Origin: an uncultured Lachnospiraceae bacterium
GTDB taxonomy: Bacteria > Bacillota > Clostridia > Lachnospirales > Lachnospiraceae
Length of the DNA: 44,156 nucleotides
Direction: 5' to 3'
Assembly: GCA_944383965.1 (NCBI GenBank)
Contig: CALWRQ010000008.1
Coordinates: forward strand, 1-44,156
Of this stretch, positions 30,051 to 38,563 are shown one piece after another. The notes under the pieces are model-generated. The model saw only the letters and a list, made by a program, of their open reading frames with translations. It was not told the DNA's origin and did not search any database. The position numbers and the translations under genes are program-made. Numbering within the stretch: the stretch's first letter is position 1; every line of letters begins with the position of its first letter.

Positions 30051-31457
30051 CTATAAATTTCCTGCTTTTGGAAGGCTGAAAATAAATTCTGTTCCCACAC
30101 CTTCCGTACTGATCACATCAATATTTTCTCCATGGGCCTGGATAATCTCCTTTACAATGGAAAGTCCCAGACCGGTGCCTTTTTTGTCCTTCCCCCTGGA
30201 CAGATCGGTTTTGTAGAACCGTTCCCAGATCTTTTTCAGACTGTCCTTGGGAATTCCGATTCCCGTATCCTTGACGGAAACAAAAACTTTCTCATGTCTG
30301 GTAGAGGACTGGATATAGATCACGGAACCGTCATGGCTGAACTTGATGGCGTTGTCAATGAGATTGTACAGCACCTGCTGGATCTTGCCCAGGTCTGCAT
30401 GGACCATTTCTGAGGAAGCGGAAAAGGTCAGATCAAAGGTAATGCCTCTGGCGCTGCAGGTGCCCTCAAAGGAGGCAGCCGTGTCCTTGATGACCCGGTT
30501 GATATCGAAATTGGAACGGGACAGATATCCCTTGCTGTCCAGAGAGTTGAGTGTAAGCATGCTCTGGGTCAGCTTGTTCAGGCGCTCTGTTTCCGCGATC
30601 ACCCGCTTCAGGTATTTTTCCTGCATTTCCGGAGGAATGGTACCGTCGATGATGGCTTCCAGATATCCTTTGATAGAGGTCAGAGGAGAGCGGAAGTCAT
30701 GGGAAACGTTGGCTACAAAGGTCCGCTGATATTCCTCCATTTTATTCAGCTCTCCCGACATATAATTCAGGGTAGCGGAGAGGTAGCCCATTTCGTCCTG
30801 GGAATCCACGCGGATCTTATAGCTCAGGTTCCCGGCAGCATATTCGTTGGCTCCTTCCCGGATCTTTACCAGGGGGATGTAGACGACCTTGGTAAACAGG
30901 AGCAGAATGATCAGGGAAAGTCCGTAGAGTATGGCGGCAGTAATGTAGGTAAGGTTCAGAATGCCGGTTCGGGTGTTCTGAATCTCACTTATGGGCATAT
31001 GAATCAGAACGTATCCGTAGGTGGTATAGTTTCCCGTGATGGGAGCGGATACGGTGAGAACATCCTGGCTGAACATCTGGTAATAGCGGCCGATGTCATA
31101 GGGGGTTTTTCCTGCGGCAGGATCAAAGCCGGGGATGGAAGTTCCCTTGTCGTACCGGCCGCTGGTATCCAGGATCAGCACGCCCTGCCGGTCCACCAGC
31201 CAGATGGAGGAATGGAACAGGGAAGCCGCTGCGGCAAGGCTCGAATCCTCCTCTGCCGTATCTCCCGACCCCACCCGGTAAATGTTGCTGTACCGGGAGG
31301 CAATGCCGGTAGCCTCGTCGTACAGGGATTCTGACTGGCGGTCCAGCAGATAATCATAGATCATTCTGGAAGAAACCGTGGAAATGGTCAGAAATCCCAG
31401 CAGGCCGAAGATCAGATAGCCCAGCAGAAATTTGGAGTACAGGGAGTGAAGCTTCAT
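30051..31457 (-). CDS. HAMP sensor histidine kinase
   Basis: A 468-residue membrane kinase. TM1 is about 10-34, an outer sensor domain (about 35-165) is of PAS/CACHE-like length with VDRQGVLILDTSG, TM2 is about 168-192, then HAMP (to about 245), the phospho-acceptor HisKA segment SHDFRSPLTSIKGYLEAI, and the ATPase domain with N box (NLIDNAIKFS), G1 (DTGIGIP) and G2 (GTGLGLSIV). All required residues are present. It overlaps the response regulator by one base (TAATG). Its signal is unknown. Confidence 0.94.
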   Translation of the reverse strand: MKLHSLYSKFLLGYLIFGLLGFLTISTVSSRMIYDYLLDRQSESLYDEATGIASRYSNIYRVGSGDTAEEDSSLAAAASLFHSSIWLVDRQGVLILDTSGRYDKGTSIPGFDPAAGKTPYDIGRYYQMFSQDVLTVSAPITGNYTTYGYVLIHMPISEIQNTRTGILNLTYITAAILYGLSLIILLLFTKVVYIPLVKIREGANEYAAGNLSYKIRVDSQDEMGYLSATLNYMSGELNKMEEYQRTFVANVSHDFRSPLTSIKGYLEAIIDGTIPPEMQEKYLKRVIAETERLNKLTQSMLTLNSLDSKGYLSRSNFDINRVIKDTAASFEGTCSARGITFDLTFSASSEMVHADLGKIQQVLYNLIDNAIKFSHDGSVIYIQSSTRHEKVFVSVKDTGIGIPKDSLKKIWERFYKTDLSRGKDKKGTGLGLSIVKEIIQAHGENIDVISTEGVGTEFIFSLPKAGNL

Positions 31458-32167
31458 TATTTTTTCACCTCAAACTTATATCCGATTCCCCATACGGTGG
31501 TCAGAGCCCAGCCCGCATGATCCTTGATCTTTTCTCTCAGACGTTTGATATGTACGTCTACGGTCCGGGTGTCGCCTACATATTCGTATCCCCATATATG
31601 ATCCAGCAGCTGCTCTCTGGTAAATACCTGATTGGGAGAGGACGCCAGAAAATACAGCAGTTCCAGCTCCTTGGGCGGCATTTCCACAGAGTGGCCTTTG
31701 TAAAGAACGGAATAGTTGGTGAGATTGACGATCAGATCCGGATACTCCACATATTCCCCCTGCTGGCCGCTGGAGGAGACAGCCTGTGCAGGCTGCTGCT
31801 GGTAGCGGCGGAGAACAGCCTTCACCCGGGCTACCAGTTCCTTGGAATCAAAGGGCTTGATCATATAATCATCAGCGCCCAGCTCCAGTCCCAGAACCTT
31901 GTCAAAGATTTCACCCTTGGCGGACAGCATGATGATAGGGACCTGAGAGGCTGCTCTCAGCTCCCGGCATACCTGATAGCCGTCTATACCCGGGAGCATG
32001 AGATCCAGCAGCACGATATTGGGCCGGAACTGGGGAAATACCTTCAGAGCGGCTTCCCCGTCGGTCACAATTTTTGTTTCATAGCATTCCTTCATCAGGT
32101 AGAGGGAAATCAGCTCGGCGATATTTTCATCATCGTCTACGATCAACACTTTTTGCTTTTCGGCCAT
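31457..32167 (-). CDS. OmpR-family response regulator
   Basis: A 236-residue regulator. The receiver has Asp11 and Asp12, the phospho-acceptor Asp55 in LLDLMLPG, Ser82 and Lys104 in YMIKPFD. The C-terminal winged helix (about 140-236) has ELELLYFLASSPNQVFTREQL and YVGDTRTVDVHIKRLREKI, typical of PhoB/OmpR. A Gln/Ala/Ser-rich linker (QQQPAQAVSSSGQQ) separates the two. The start follows AAGGAGGA. Only 22 bp separate it from the mutS2 stop, so the pair is probably co-transcribed with mutS2. Confidence 0.95.
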   Translation of the reverse strand: MAEKQKVLIVDDDENIAELISLYLMKECYETKIVTDGEAALKVFPQFRPNIVLLDLMLPGIDGYQVCRELRAASQVPIIMLSAKGEIFDKVLGLELGADDYMIKPFDSKELVARVKAVLRRYQQQPAQAVSSSGQQGEYVEYPDLIVNLTNYSVLYKGHSVEMPPKELELLYFLASSPNQVFTREQLLDHIWGYEYVGDTRTVDVHIKRLREKIKDHAGWALTTVWGIGYKFEVKK

Positions 32168-32189
32168 ACGAATCCTCCTTAAGTAGTCT

Positions 32190-34565
32190 CTATTTGAATG
32201 TCACGATGGTCACGCCTGAGTCGCCTTCCCCGAATTCACCCAGACGGAAGTCTTTTACATATTTCAGCTTTTTCAGATGCTTGTGAACTCCGGCTTTCAG
32301 AGCTCCGGTTCCCCGTCCGTGAACGACGCGCACCTGATTCAGATGGGACAGGTAGGCATCATCCAGATATTTGTCCAGGACCGGAAGCGCTTCATCTACG
32401 GTCATTCCGATGAGATTGACCTCCGGAGAGATGGTGCTGGACTTGGACATTTTGATCTTTCCGCTTCCGGTTTTCGAGAGAGTGGGAGCGGTTACCACAG
32501 GCTCATCCAGAAGTTCGATATCTTTGATATTGACCAGGGAACGGAGAATTCCCATCTGTACATACAGATCTCCCTTGGCATTGGGAAGAGTACTTACCGT
32601 TCCGTTCAGATTCATGGTCAGGACTCTTACGCCGTCCCCTACCTTCAGCGCCTTGGGGGAAACGGTTTTTTTCGGCTTTTTGGCATTGGCGCCGATGGAA
32701 AGATCTTTTTCCACACCCTGGAGCTGCTCTCTCAGCTTCGTGCGTTCCGCCTCAAGCTGCCTGGTCAGTCCTGCGGAATCTCCCAGCTTGTTGATATTGC
32801 GGATGGTGCGGTCGGCGGTTTCCTTGGCTTCCCGAAGGATGCGCTGAGCCTCCTCCTTGGCGTTCAGGATCAGTGCGTCGGTGCGCTCGTCCAGCCGCTC
32901 CGTTTTCTGACGGAGCTTCTGACGCAGCCCTTCGATTTCTTTTTTATATTCTTCAATTTCCTGCCGCTCTTTTTCGATGGTTACCCGGTTCTCTTCCAGA
33001 TGGGCCAGAAGATCCTCAAAGGTTTCATCCTTGGCTTCCAGATGAGTCTTTGCGTCCTCGATGATGTAGTCCGGAAGCCCCAGCTTCTGGGAGATGGCAA
33101 AGGCATTGCTCTTTCCGGGGATACCGATGAGAAGGCGGTAGGTGGGCCGCAGGGTTTCCACGCTGAACTCACAGCAGGCATTTTCCACTCCGGGAGTGGT
33201 GAGGGCGAAAACCTTCAGCTCGCTGTAATGGGTGGTTGCCATGGTGCGGCATTTCATATTGTGGAGGAAGGAAAGGATGGCAATAGCCAGAGCGGCTCCT
33301 TCCGTTGGATCTGTGCCTGCGCCCAGCTCGTCAAAGAGGCAGAGAGAGTTGGAGTCGGCCTTTTCCAGAATATCCACGATCTTGGTCATGTGGGAGGAGA
33401 AGGTGCTAAGGCTCTGTTCAATGCTCTGCTCGTCGCCAATGTCGGCAAACACTTCTTCAAATACCCCCAGCTGAGAACCTTCAAAGGCAGGAATATGAAG
33501 ACCCGCCTGGCCCATAAGCGTAAACAGCCCCACTGTTTTCAGGGAAACCGTCTTTCCTCCTGTATTGGGGCCGGTGACGATGAGCAGGTCAAAGTCCTTT
33601 CCCAGATGGATATTGATAGGAACGACCTTCTCCGGATCAAGAAGGGGATGGCGTCCGTCTTTTATATGAATATAGTGTTTCTGATTGAAAACCGGACAGC
33701 TTCCTTTATAATGCCGGGAGAGTGCCGCCTTGGCAAATACAAAGTCCAGATGAGTGAGAAGATCCAGATCGGTTCTGAGCTCATCCTGATAAGGAGCCAG
33801 CTGATTGCTTAAATCGGCCAGCACCGCTTCGATTTCTTTCTGCTCCTGGATCTCCAGGGTCCGCAGGTCGTTGTTCAGCTTGATCACGGCCATGGGCTCG
33901 ATGAACAGGGTGGATCCGGTGGAAGACTGATCGTGGACCATGCCGGCCACCTGATTTTTGTATTCTGCCTTGACCGGAAGACAGTACCGGCCGTCTCTCA
34001 TGGTGATGACCGCTTCCTGAAGGTAGGAGCGGCTGCCGTTCAGAACGGAATTCAGCTGAGAGTGGATCCGGTCCTGGACCGTCTTCATGGACCGGCGCAC
34101 ATGACGCAGTCCCGGACTGGCGTCGTCGCTCACCTCATCCTCAGAGAGGATACACCTCTTGATCTCATTGTTTACGGGAGTAAGGGGCTCCAGAGCCCGG
34201 AACAGTTCTTCCAGGGAATCGTCGGGGAGCTCGGAATCCTCATGACGCCCGTAGGCTTTTACCCGGGCGGAGGCAGTGAGCAGGGAACTGACGGAGAGCA
34301 GTTCCACGATGCTTAGGGAGCTGCCGATATCCAGCCGCTTCAGTGAGTCTCTGATGTCGCGGATGCCGCCGAAGGAGACGGTTCCTTTCTGGCGGACCCT
34401 GGTGACGGCGTCTGTGGTCTCCGTCTGATTCCGGATGATCTCTTCGTAATCAGACGAGGGAACCAGTTCCCGGCACAGCTTTTTGGCCGGCTCAGACGCC
34501 GCATAGCCGGTCAGCTGTTCTATGATTTTATCGTATTCTAATACCTGTAATGCTTTTCGATTCAT
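32190..34565 (-). CDS. mutS2: MutS2 family ATPase with Smr domain
   Basis: A 791-residue protein. The N-terminal half is the MutS2 clamp region, followed by an ABC-type ATPase with Walker A GPNTGGKT (332-339), Walker B/signature LCLFDELGAGTDPTEGAALA, and a long coiled coil (about 510-620, many Glu, Lys, Arg). The C-terminal Smr nuclease domain ends the protein (VVHGRGTGALKAGVHKHLK, with the conserved HGRG motif). MutS2 suppresses recombination and also acts in ribosome rescue (as RqcU in Bacillus). The start has a weak ribosome site (CAGGTGA). Confidence 0.96.
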   Translation of the reverse strand: MNRKALQVLEYDKIIEQLTGYAASEPAKKLCRELVPSSDYEEIIRNQTETTDAVTRVRQKGTVSFGGIRDIRDSLKRLDIGSSLSIVELLSVSSLLTASARVKAYGRHEDSELPDDSLEELFRALEPLTPVNNEIKRCILSEDEVSDDASPGLRHVRRSMKTVQDRIHSQLNSVLNGSRSYLQEAVITMRDGRYCLPVKAEYKNQVAGMVHDQSSTGSTLFIEPMAVIKLNNDLRTLEIQEQKEIEAVLADLSNQLAPYQDELRTDLDLLTHLDFVFAKAALSRHYKGSCPVFNQKHYIHIKDGRHPLLDPEKVVPINIHLGKDFDLLIVTGPNTGGKTVSLKTVGLFTLMGQAGLHIPAFEGSQLGVFEEVFADIGDEQSIEQSLSTFSSHMTKIVDILEKADSNSLCLFDELGAGTDPTEGAALAIAILSFLHNMKCRTMATTHYSELKVFALTTPGVENACCEFSVETLRPTYRLLIGIPGKSNAFAISQKLGLPDYIIEDAKTHLEAKDETFEDLLAHLEENRVTIEKERQEIEEYKKEIEGLRQKLRQKTERLDERTDALILNAKEEAQRILREAKETADRTIRNINKLGDSAGLTRQLEAERTKLREQLQGVEKDLSIGANAKKPKKTVSPKALKVGDGVRVLTMNLNGTVSTLPNAKGDLYVQMGILRSLVNIKDIELLDEPVVTAPTLSKTGSGKIKMSKSSTISPEVNLIGMTVDEALPVLDKYLDDAYLSHLNQVRVVHGRGTGALKAGVHKHLKKLKYVKDFRLGEFGEGDSGVTIVTFK

Positions 34566-34599
34566 ATTCAGTCACCTGTAAACCAATTTTAACAAATAG

Positions 34600-34608
34600 A
34601 GTATAACA
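34600..34608 (-). promoter_or_regulatory. Extended -10 promoter for mutS2
   Basis: On the minus strand, TGTTATACT is an extended -10 (TG, one base, TATACT). No good -35 is found upstream. It lies about 35 bp before the start codon. Confidence 0.5.
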
Positions 34609-34678
34609 AAAAACAAATTGAATTCCTAGAGTTTTCAGGAAGCAAATTTCTTACGTTTCCGTGAAAGTGCGGGGCGGA

Positions 34679-34740
34679 ACGGATTTTTCAGGAACCGGTT
34701 TTTCTTTCCCGGCCGGGACGGGCGGGAATGGGAAATCCGT
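34679..34740. repeat. Inverted repeat flanking a GC-rich palindrome, upstream of the HtrA-like gene
   Basis: ACGGATTT (34679-34686) and AAATCCGT (34733-34740) are perfect inverted copies. Between them is the palindrome CCCGGCCGGG. The right arm ends one base before the -35 box of the HtrA-like gene promoter, so it could be an operator. Confidence 0.45.
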
Positions 34741-34741
34741 C

Positions 34742-34770
34742 TTGCATAAATGGTGGAAGAAACGTATAAT
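34742..34770 (+). promoter_or_regulatory. Promoter for the HtrA-like gene
   Basis: TTGCAT at 34742-34747 and a perfect TATAAT at 34765-34770 with a 17-bp spacer. The leader to the start codon is about 50 nt. Confidence 0.8.
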
Positions 34771-34826
34771 AAGGGTATGATTTTTACAGGTCATGACAGA
34801 CCAAGTCCTTCCTGAGGAGGTGCTTT

Positions 34827-36134
34827 ATGCCAGAGATAAACGGGCCTGATCAAGAGTCTGAGAAGAAACGCCAGTTTATAAAAGAAAAAATAGTAAGACA
34901 GCCCCTGACAGGCAGACAGATTGCCCGGCAGGCAGCATTGGTCTGCGGACTGGCTGTTGTGTTCGGAGTGGTTGCCGCAGCCACATTTTCCCTGACCTGC
35001 CCCCTGTTTCGTGATTATATGGGAGACGGGAGCGGAACGGAAGATACGGTGGTAAGCATTCCGCGGGATGAGACTACGCCGTCAGCAGTGGAGGAAGCTG
35101 CGCAGACGCAGCCGGCGGAGGAGCCCATTCAGCAGCAGGTGGAGGATGCGGTTTCCAGCTATCGCTTTACCATGGAGGACTTCAGCCGTATGGCAGCTCC
35201 GGTAAAGGAGGTTGCTCAGAAGGCAGATAAGGGAATCGTTACGGTCCATTCCGTGCGTCATGAAACGGACTGGTTCAATAATCCTGTGGAGAATACGGGA
35301 TTTTTTGCAGGAGCACTGATCGCGGAAACCCCCACGGAGTTTCTGATTCTGACGACTCAGGAAGCCGTGGAGGCAGCGGACGCCATACGGGTGACTTTTT
35401 ACGACGGTACGGAGGCAGCAGGGACGAAAAAGCAGACGGACCGGGTCAGCGGTATGTCGGTGGTGAGCGTGAGCCGGATGGAGGTAAGCCGCGATACGGC
35501 GGAGAAAATGGAGATTCTCACCCTCGGAAATTCCTACCAGATGAAAATGGGTGATGTGGTTATTGCGGTGGGCAGTCCGCTGGGAGTGGTCCACTCCATG
35601 GATTACGGAACTCTGGGCTATGTGGCCAAGAGCGTTCCCGTTACAGACGGAAGCATCCGGGTGCTGTATGCTGATGTGCTGGGAAATGCGTCCATGGGCA
35701 CGTTTCTGATCAATACGTCCGGAGAGATCATCGGCTGGGCGGAAGACGGGTATAAAAGCGACAGTACCCAGAACGTTACAGCTGCAGCAGGAATATCGGA
35801 TTATAAAGGGATCATTGAAAAAATGAGCAACGGTCAGGGGGCGGCCTATCTTGGGATCCAGGGCCAGGACATTACGGCTGAGATGGAAAAGCAGGGACTG
35901 CCGTCAGGGGTATATATTGTTGAAGTTACCTCCGGAAGTCCGGCTTACCAGGCAGGGATCCAGAACGGAGATATCCTGAAAAGGATCGGCACGGGAGAGG
36001 TCAGCACGGTGAAGGAGCTTCAGACCAGGATCGAAAATATGGAAGTAGGCACATCCGTTTCCGTTACGGTGATGCGCAAGGGAATCGATGAATATAAGGA
36101 ACTGGAATATGAGGTAACTGTGGGAGCCAGGTAA
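34827..36134 (+). CDS. HtrA/DegP-like PDZ protein lacking the catalytic triad (pseudoprotease)
   Basis: A 435-residue membrane-anchored protein. Residues 1-34 are cytoplasmic and basic, with a membrane helix at 35-58 and a low-complexity linker to about 110. The trypsin-like domain (about 120-330) aligns with HtrA: ILTTQEAVEAADAIRVTFYDG corresponds to the His block, TDRVSGMSVVSV to the Asp block, and GNASMGTFLINTSGEIIGW to the Ser block. At all three catalytic positions the residue is changed: His to Glu179, Asp to Gly209, Ser to Met290. The remaining scaffold is well kept (MGDVVIAVGSPLG). A PDZ domain follows (338-425; YIVEVTSGSPAYQAGIQNGDIL). It probably binds, not cuts, envelope proteins. 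Start after TGAGGAGGTG. Confidence 0.85.
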   Translation: MPEINGPDQESEKKRQFIKEKIVRQPLTGRQIARQAALVCGLAVVFGVVAAATFSLTCPLFRDYMGDGSGTEDTVVSIPRDETTPSAVEEAAQTQPAEEPIQQQVEDAVSSYRFTMEDFSRMAAPVKEVAQKADKGIVTVHSVRHETDWFNNPVENTGFFAGALIAETPTEFLILTTQEAVEAADAIRVTFYDGTEAAGTKKQTDRVSGMSVVSVSRMEVSRDTAEKMEILTLGNSYQMKMGDVVIAVGSPLGVVHSMDYGTLGYVAKSVPVTDGSIRVLYADVLGNASMGTFLINTSGEIIGWAEDGYKSDSTQNVTAAAGISDYKGIIEKMSNGQGAAYLGIQGQDITAEMEKQGLPSGVYIVEVTSGSPAYQAGIQNGDILKRIGTGEVSTVKELQTRIENMEVGTSVSVTVMRKGIDEYKELEYEVTVGAR

Positions 36135-36224
36135 CAGCCTGGCTTCCCCTGTCGTATGAGGATGGAGAAGCCGCAGATGCGGCTGTTCACAGATAAATTC
36201 AGAATAACAAAAAGGAGAGCAGAA

Positions 36225-37169
36225 ATGAAGTATATCGGTACATTCCGGGAAGGAATGCATGTATCAGACGTATATTTATGCAAAACAAAACAGATTGCCC
36301 TTACAAAGGCGGGAAAGGAGTACGGGAGTCTGATCCTGCAGGATAAGACCGGTACGGTAGATGCGAAAATATGGGATCTGGGTTCTCCCGGAGTGGGTAA
36401 CTTTGAAGCCCTGGATTATGTATACGTAGACGCGGATGTGACGGTGTTTCAGGGAACCAATCAGCTGAACGTGAAACGGATCCGCCGGGCGGAGGATGTG
36501 GAGTACATACCGGAAGATTACCTTCCCGTATCCTCCAAGAGCATTGATGGGATGTATGATCAGCTGCTGACCTACATCCGTTCCATGAAGAATAAAAATC
36601 TGAAGGAGCTGGCGGAGAGCTTTTTTGTGGAGGATAAACGCTTTATTAAGGAATTCAAGGCCCATTCTGCGGCAAAAAGCGTGCATCACGGCTTTGTGGG
36701 AGGCCTGCTGGAGCACACGCTGAGCGTGGTTCAGCTCTGCGATTTCTTTGCCGGACACTATCCGGCTCTGAACAGAGATCTGCTTCTGACTGCAGCCATG
36801 TTCCATGATATCGGAAAGACCAGGGAGCTGTCCAATTTCCCGGAAAATGATTATACGGATGCGGGGCAGCTGCTGGGACATATTGTGATCGGCTCTCAGA
36901 TGGTCATGTCCCGGATTGAAAAGATGCCCGCATTTCCTCAGAAGCTGGAGGCTGAGCTGGTACACTGTATTCTGGCCCATCACGGAGAGCTGGAATACGG
37001 TTCACCGAAAAAACCGGCACTTCTGGAGGCCATGGCTCTGAATTTTGCTGACAATACGGATGCAAAAATGGAGACCATGCTGGAGGCGCTAAACGGAGCG
37101 GGAGACAACAAAGGCTGGCTGGGATTCAACCGGTTTTTGGACAGCAATATCAGAAAGACAGAGGGCTGA
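36225..37169 (+). CDS. yhaM: YhaM-type 3'-5' exoribonuclease (OB fold plus HD domain)
   Basis: A 314-residue protein, the usual YhaM length. Residues 1-95 form an OB-fold nucleic-acid-binding domain (SLILQDKTGTVDAKIWD; YVDADVTVFQGTNQL). The HD domain has HHGFVGGLLEHTLSV (His164) and MFHDIGKTREL (His194, Asp195), and AHHGELEYGSPKKP with further metal ligands. YhaM degrades RNA and single-stranded DNA from the 3' end, with manganese. The start at 36225 follows AAAAAGGAGAG; a frame open from 36156 extends upstream, but with no matching ribosome site. Confidence 0.93.
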   Translation: MKYIGTFREGMHVSDVYLCKTKQIALTKAGKEYGSLILQDKTGTVDAKIWDLGSPGVGNFEALDYVYVDADVTVFQGTNQLNVKRIRRAEDVEYIPEDYLPVSSKSIDGMYDQLLTYIRSMKNKNLKELAESFFVEDKRFIKEFKAHSAAKSVHHGFVGGLLEHTLSVVQLCDFFAGHYPALNRDLLLTAAMFHDIGKTRELSNFPENDYTDAGQLLGHIVIGSQMVMSRIEKMPAFPQKLEAELVHCILAHHGELEYGSPKKPALLEAMALNFADNTDAKMETMLEALNGAGDNKGWLGFNRFLDSNIRKTEG

Positions 37170-37182
37170 CAGAACAGTGGAA

Positions 37183-38544
37183 ATGAAAAAGAACGACCGG
37201 TTCGTCACGGAGATCCTGGATATGAGCGAGGACGGAGCCGGAATCGGAAGAACCGACGGCTATACCTGGTTCATTAAGGACACGGTCATCGGAGACCGGG
37301 TGGAAGCCGGCGTGATGAAGATGAAAAAAAATTACGGCTTTGCCAGAATGGTCCGGATCCTGGAGCCGTCTCCGTTCCGGATTCCGGAGAGATGTCCTGT
37401 AGCCAGACAGTGCGGAGGATGTCAGCTTCAGGCCATGAGCTATGAGGAACAGCTGAAATTCAAGGAGAGAAAAATCAGAAACCATCTGAGCCGGCTGGGA
37501 GGAATCCCGGAGGAGGAGATTCCCATGGAGCCGGTGATGGGAATGGAAGATCCCTGGAGATACAGGAACAAGGCTCAGTTTCCGTTTGGAAGAAACAGGA
37601 ACGGCGAGATCGTCACCGGATTTTACGCGGGCAGGACGCATTCGATCATTGAGCAGGAAGACTGCCTGCTGGGAATTGAAGAAAATAAGGATATTCTTGA
37701 AATAATCAGAAATTTCATGAAAGAATACAATATAGCACCGTATGACGAGGCAGAACATCGGGGGCTGGTCCGTCATGCCCTGATCCGGAAGGGCTTTGCC
37801 ACCGGGGAACTGATGGTCTGCCTGGTGATCAACGGCAGAAATTTACCGTACAGAGAGGAACTGACGGAACGGCTTCGGAAGGTGCCCGGAATGACCAGCA
37901 TTTCTCTTTCCTTAAATATGGAAAAGACCAATGTGATCATGGGAAAAGAGATCGTGAATCTTTACGGTCCGGGATTCATCACAGATTACATCGGAGATGT
38001 GAAATACCGGATTTCTCCCCTGTCCTTTTATCAGGTAAACCCTGTGCAGACCAGGAAGCTTTATGAGACGGCCCTGGAATTTGCCGGACTGGAGGGAGGA
38101 GAGACGGTATGGGATCTTTACTGCGGTATCGGGACCATCTCCCTGTTTCTGGCTCAGAAGGCAGGAAAAGTCTGCGGAGTGGAGATCGTGCCTCAGGCCA
38201 TTGAGGATGCCCGGCAGAACGCCCGCCTCAACGGAATGGAAAATGTGGAGTTTTTCGTGGGTAAGGCGGAAGAGGTGCTTCCGGAACAGTTTGAGACCGG
38301 TCATACCCGGGCAGATGTGATCGTCGTGGATCCGCCCAGAAAGGGTTGCGATGAAAAGTGTCTGGAAACCATAGTGAAAATGCAGCCCAGACGTCTGGTA
38401 TACATCAGCTGCGATTCCGCTACCCTGGGGAGGGATGTGAACTATCTGCGGAAAAACGGGTTTGAGGTAAAACGGGTAAGGGGCTGCGATATGTTCGGCT
38501 GGTCCACCCACGTGGAGACCGTCTGTCTGCTGCAGCGCACATGA
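37183..38544 (+). CDS. rlmD: RlmD-type 23S rRNA (uracil-C5)-methyltransferase
   Basis: A 453-residue RumA-family enzyme. The iron-sulfur cluster Cys are in CPVARQCGGC (Cys71, 77, 80) with the fourth at Cys161 (EQEDCLLG). An N-terminal TRAM-like domain (1-62) precedes them. The SAM-binding domain has DLYCGIGTISLFLAQ, the acidic VCGVEIVPQAIE, VVDPPRKGC and the catalytic Cys410 in YISCDSATLGRD. RlmD modifies U1939; RlmCD-type enzymes also modify U747. Which applies cannot be told here. The start is uncertain between GTG 37177 and ATG 37183; neither has a strong ribosome site. Confidence 0.9.
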   Translation: MKKNDRFVTEILDMSEDGAGIGRTDGYTWFIKDTVIGDRVEAGVMKMKKNYGFARMVRILEPSPFRIPERCPVARQCGGCQLQAMSYEEQLKFKERKIRNHLSRLGGIPEEEIPMEPVMGMEDPWRYRNKAQFPFGRNRNGEIVTGFYAGRTHSIIEQEDCLLGIEENKDILEIIRNFMKEYNIAPYDEAEHRGLVRHALIRKGFATGELMVCLVINGRNLPYREELTERLRKVPGMTSISLSLNMEKTNVIMGKEIVNLYGPGFITDYIGDVKYRISPLSFYQVNPVQTRKLYETALEFAGLEGGETVWDLYCGIGTISLFLAQKAGKVCGVEIVPQAIEDARQNARLNGMENVEFFVGKAEEVLPEQFETGHTRADVIVVDPPRKGCDEKCLETIVKMQPRRLVYISCDSATLGRDVNYLRKNGFEVKRVRGCDMFGWSTHVETVCLLQRT

Positions 38545-38563
38545 GGGATTCTTTGAGGGACTG

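Noticed and set aside
32277..33812. Long open frame on the plus strand opposite mutS2
   Set aside because: It is a mirror of the mutS2 reading frame with no ribosome site and no recognisable domain; mutS2 is complete on the other strand.
36162..36182. Small hairpin AGCCGC/GCGGCT between the HtrA-like gene and yhaM as a terminator
   Set aside because: The stem is short and there is no T-tract; read-through into yhaM is likely.
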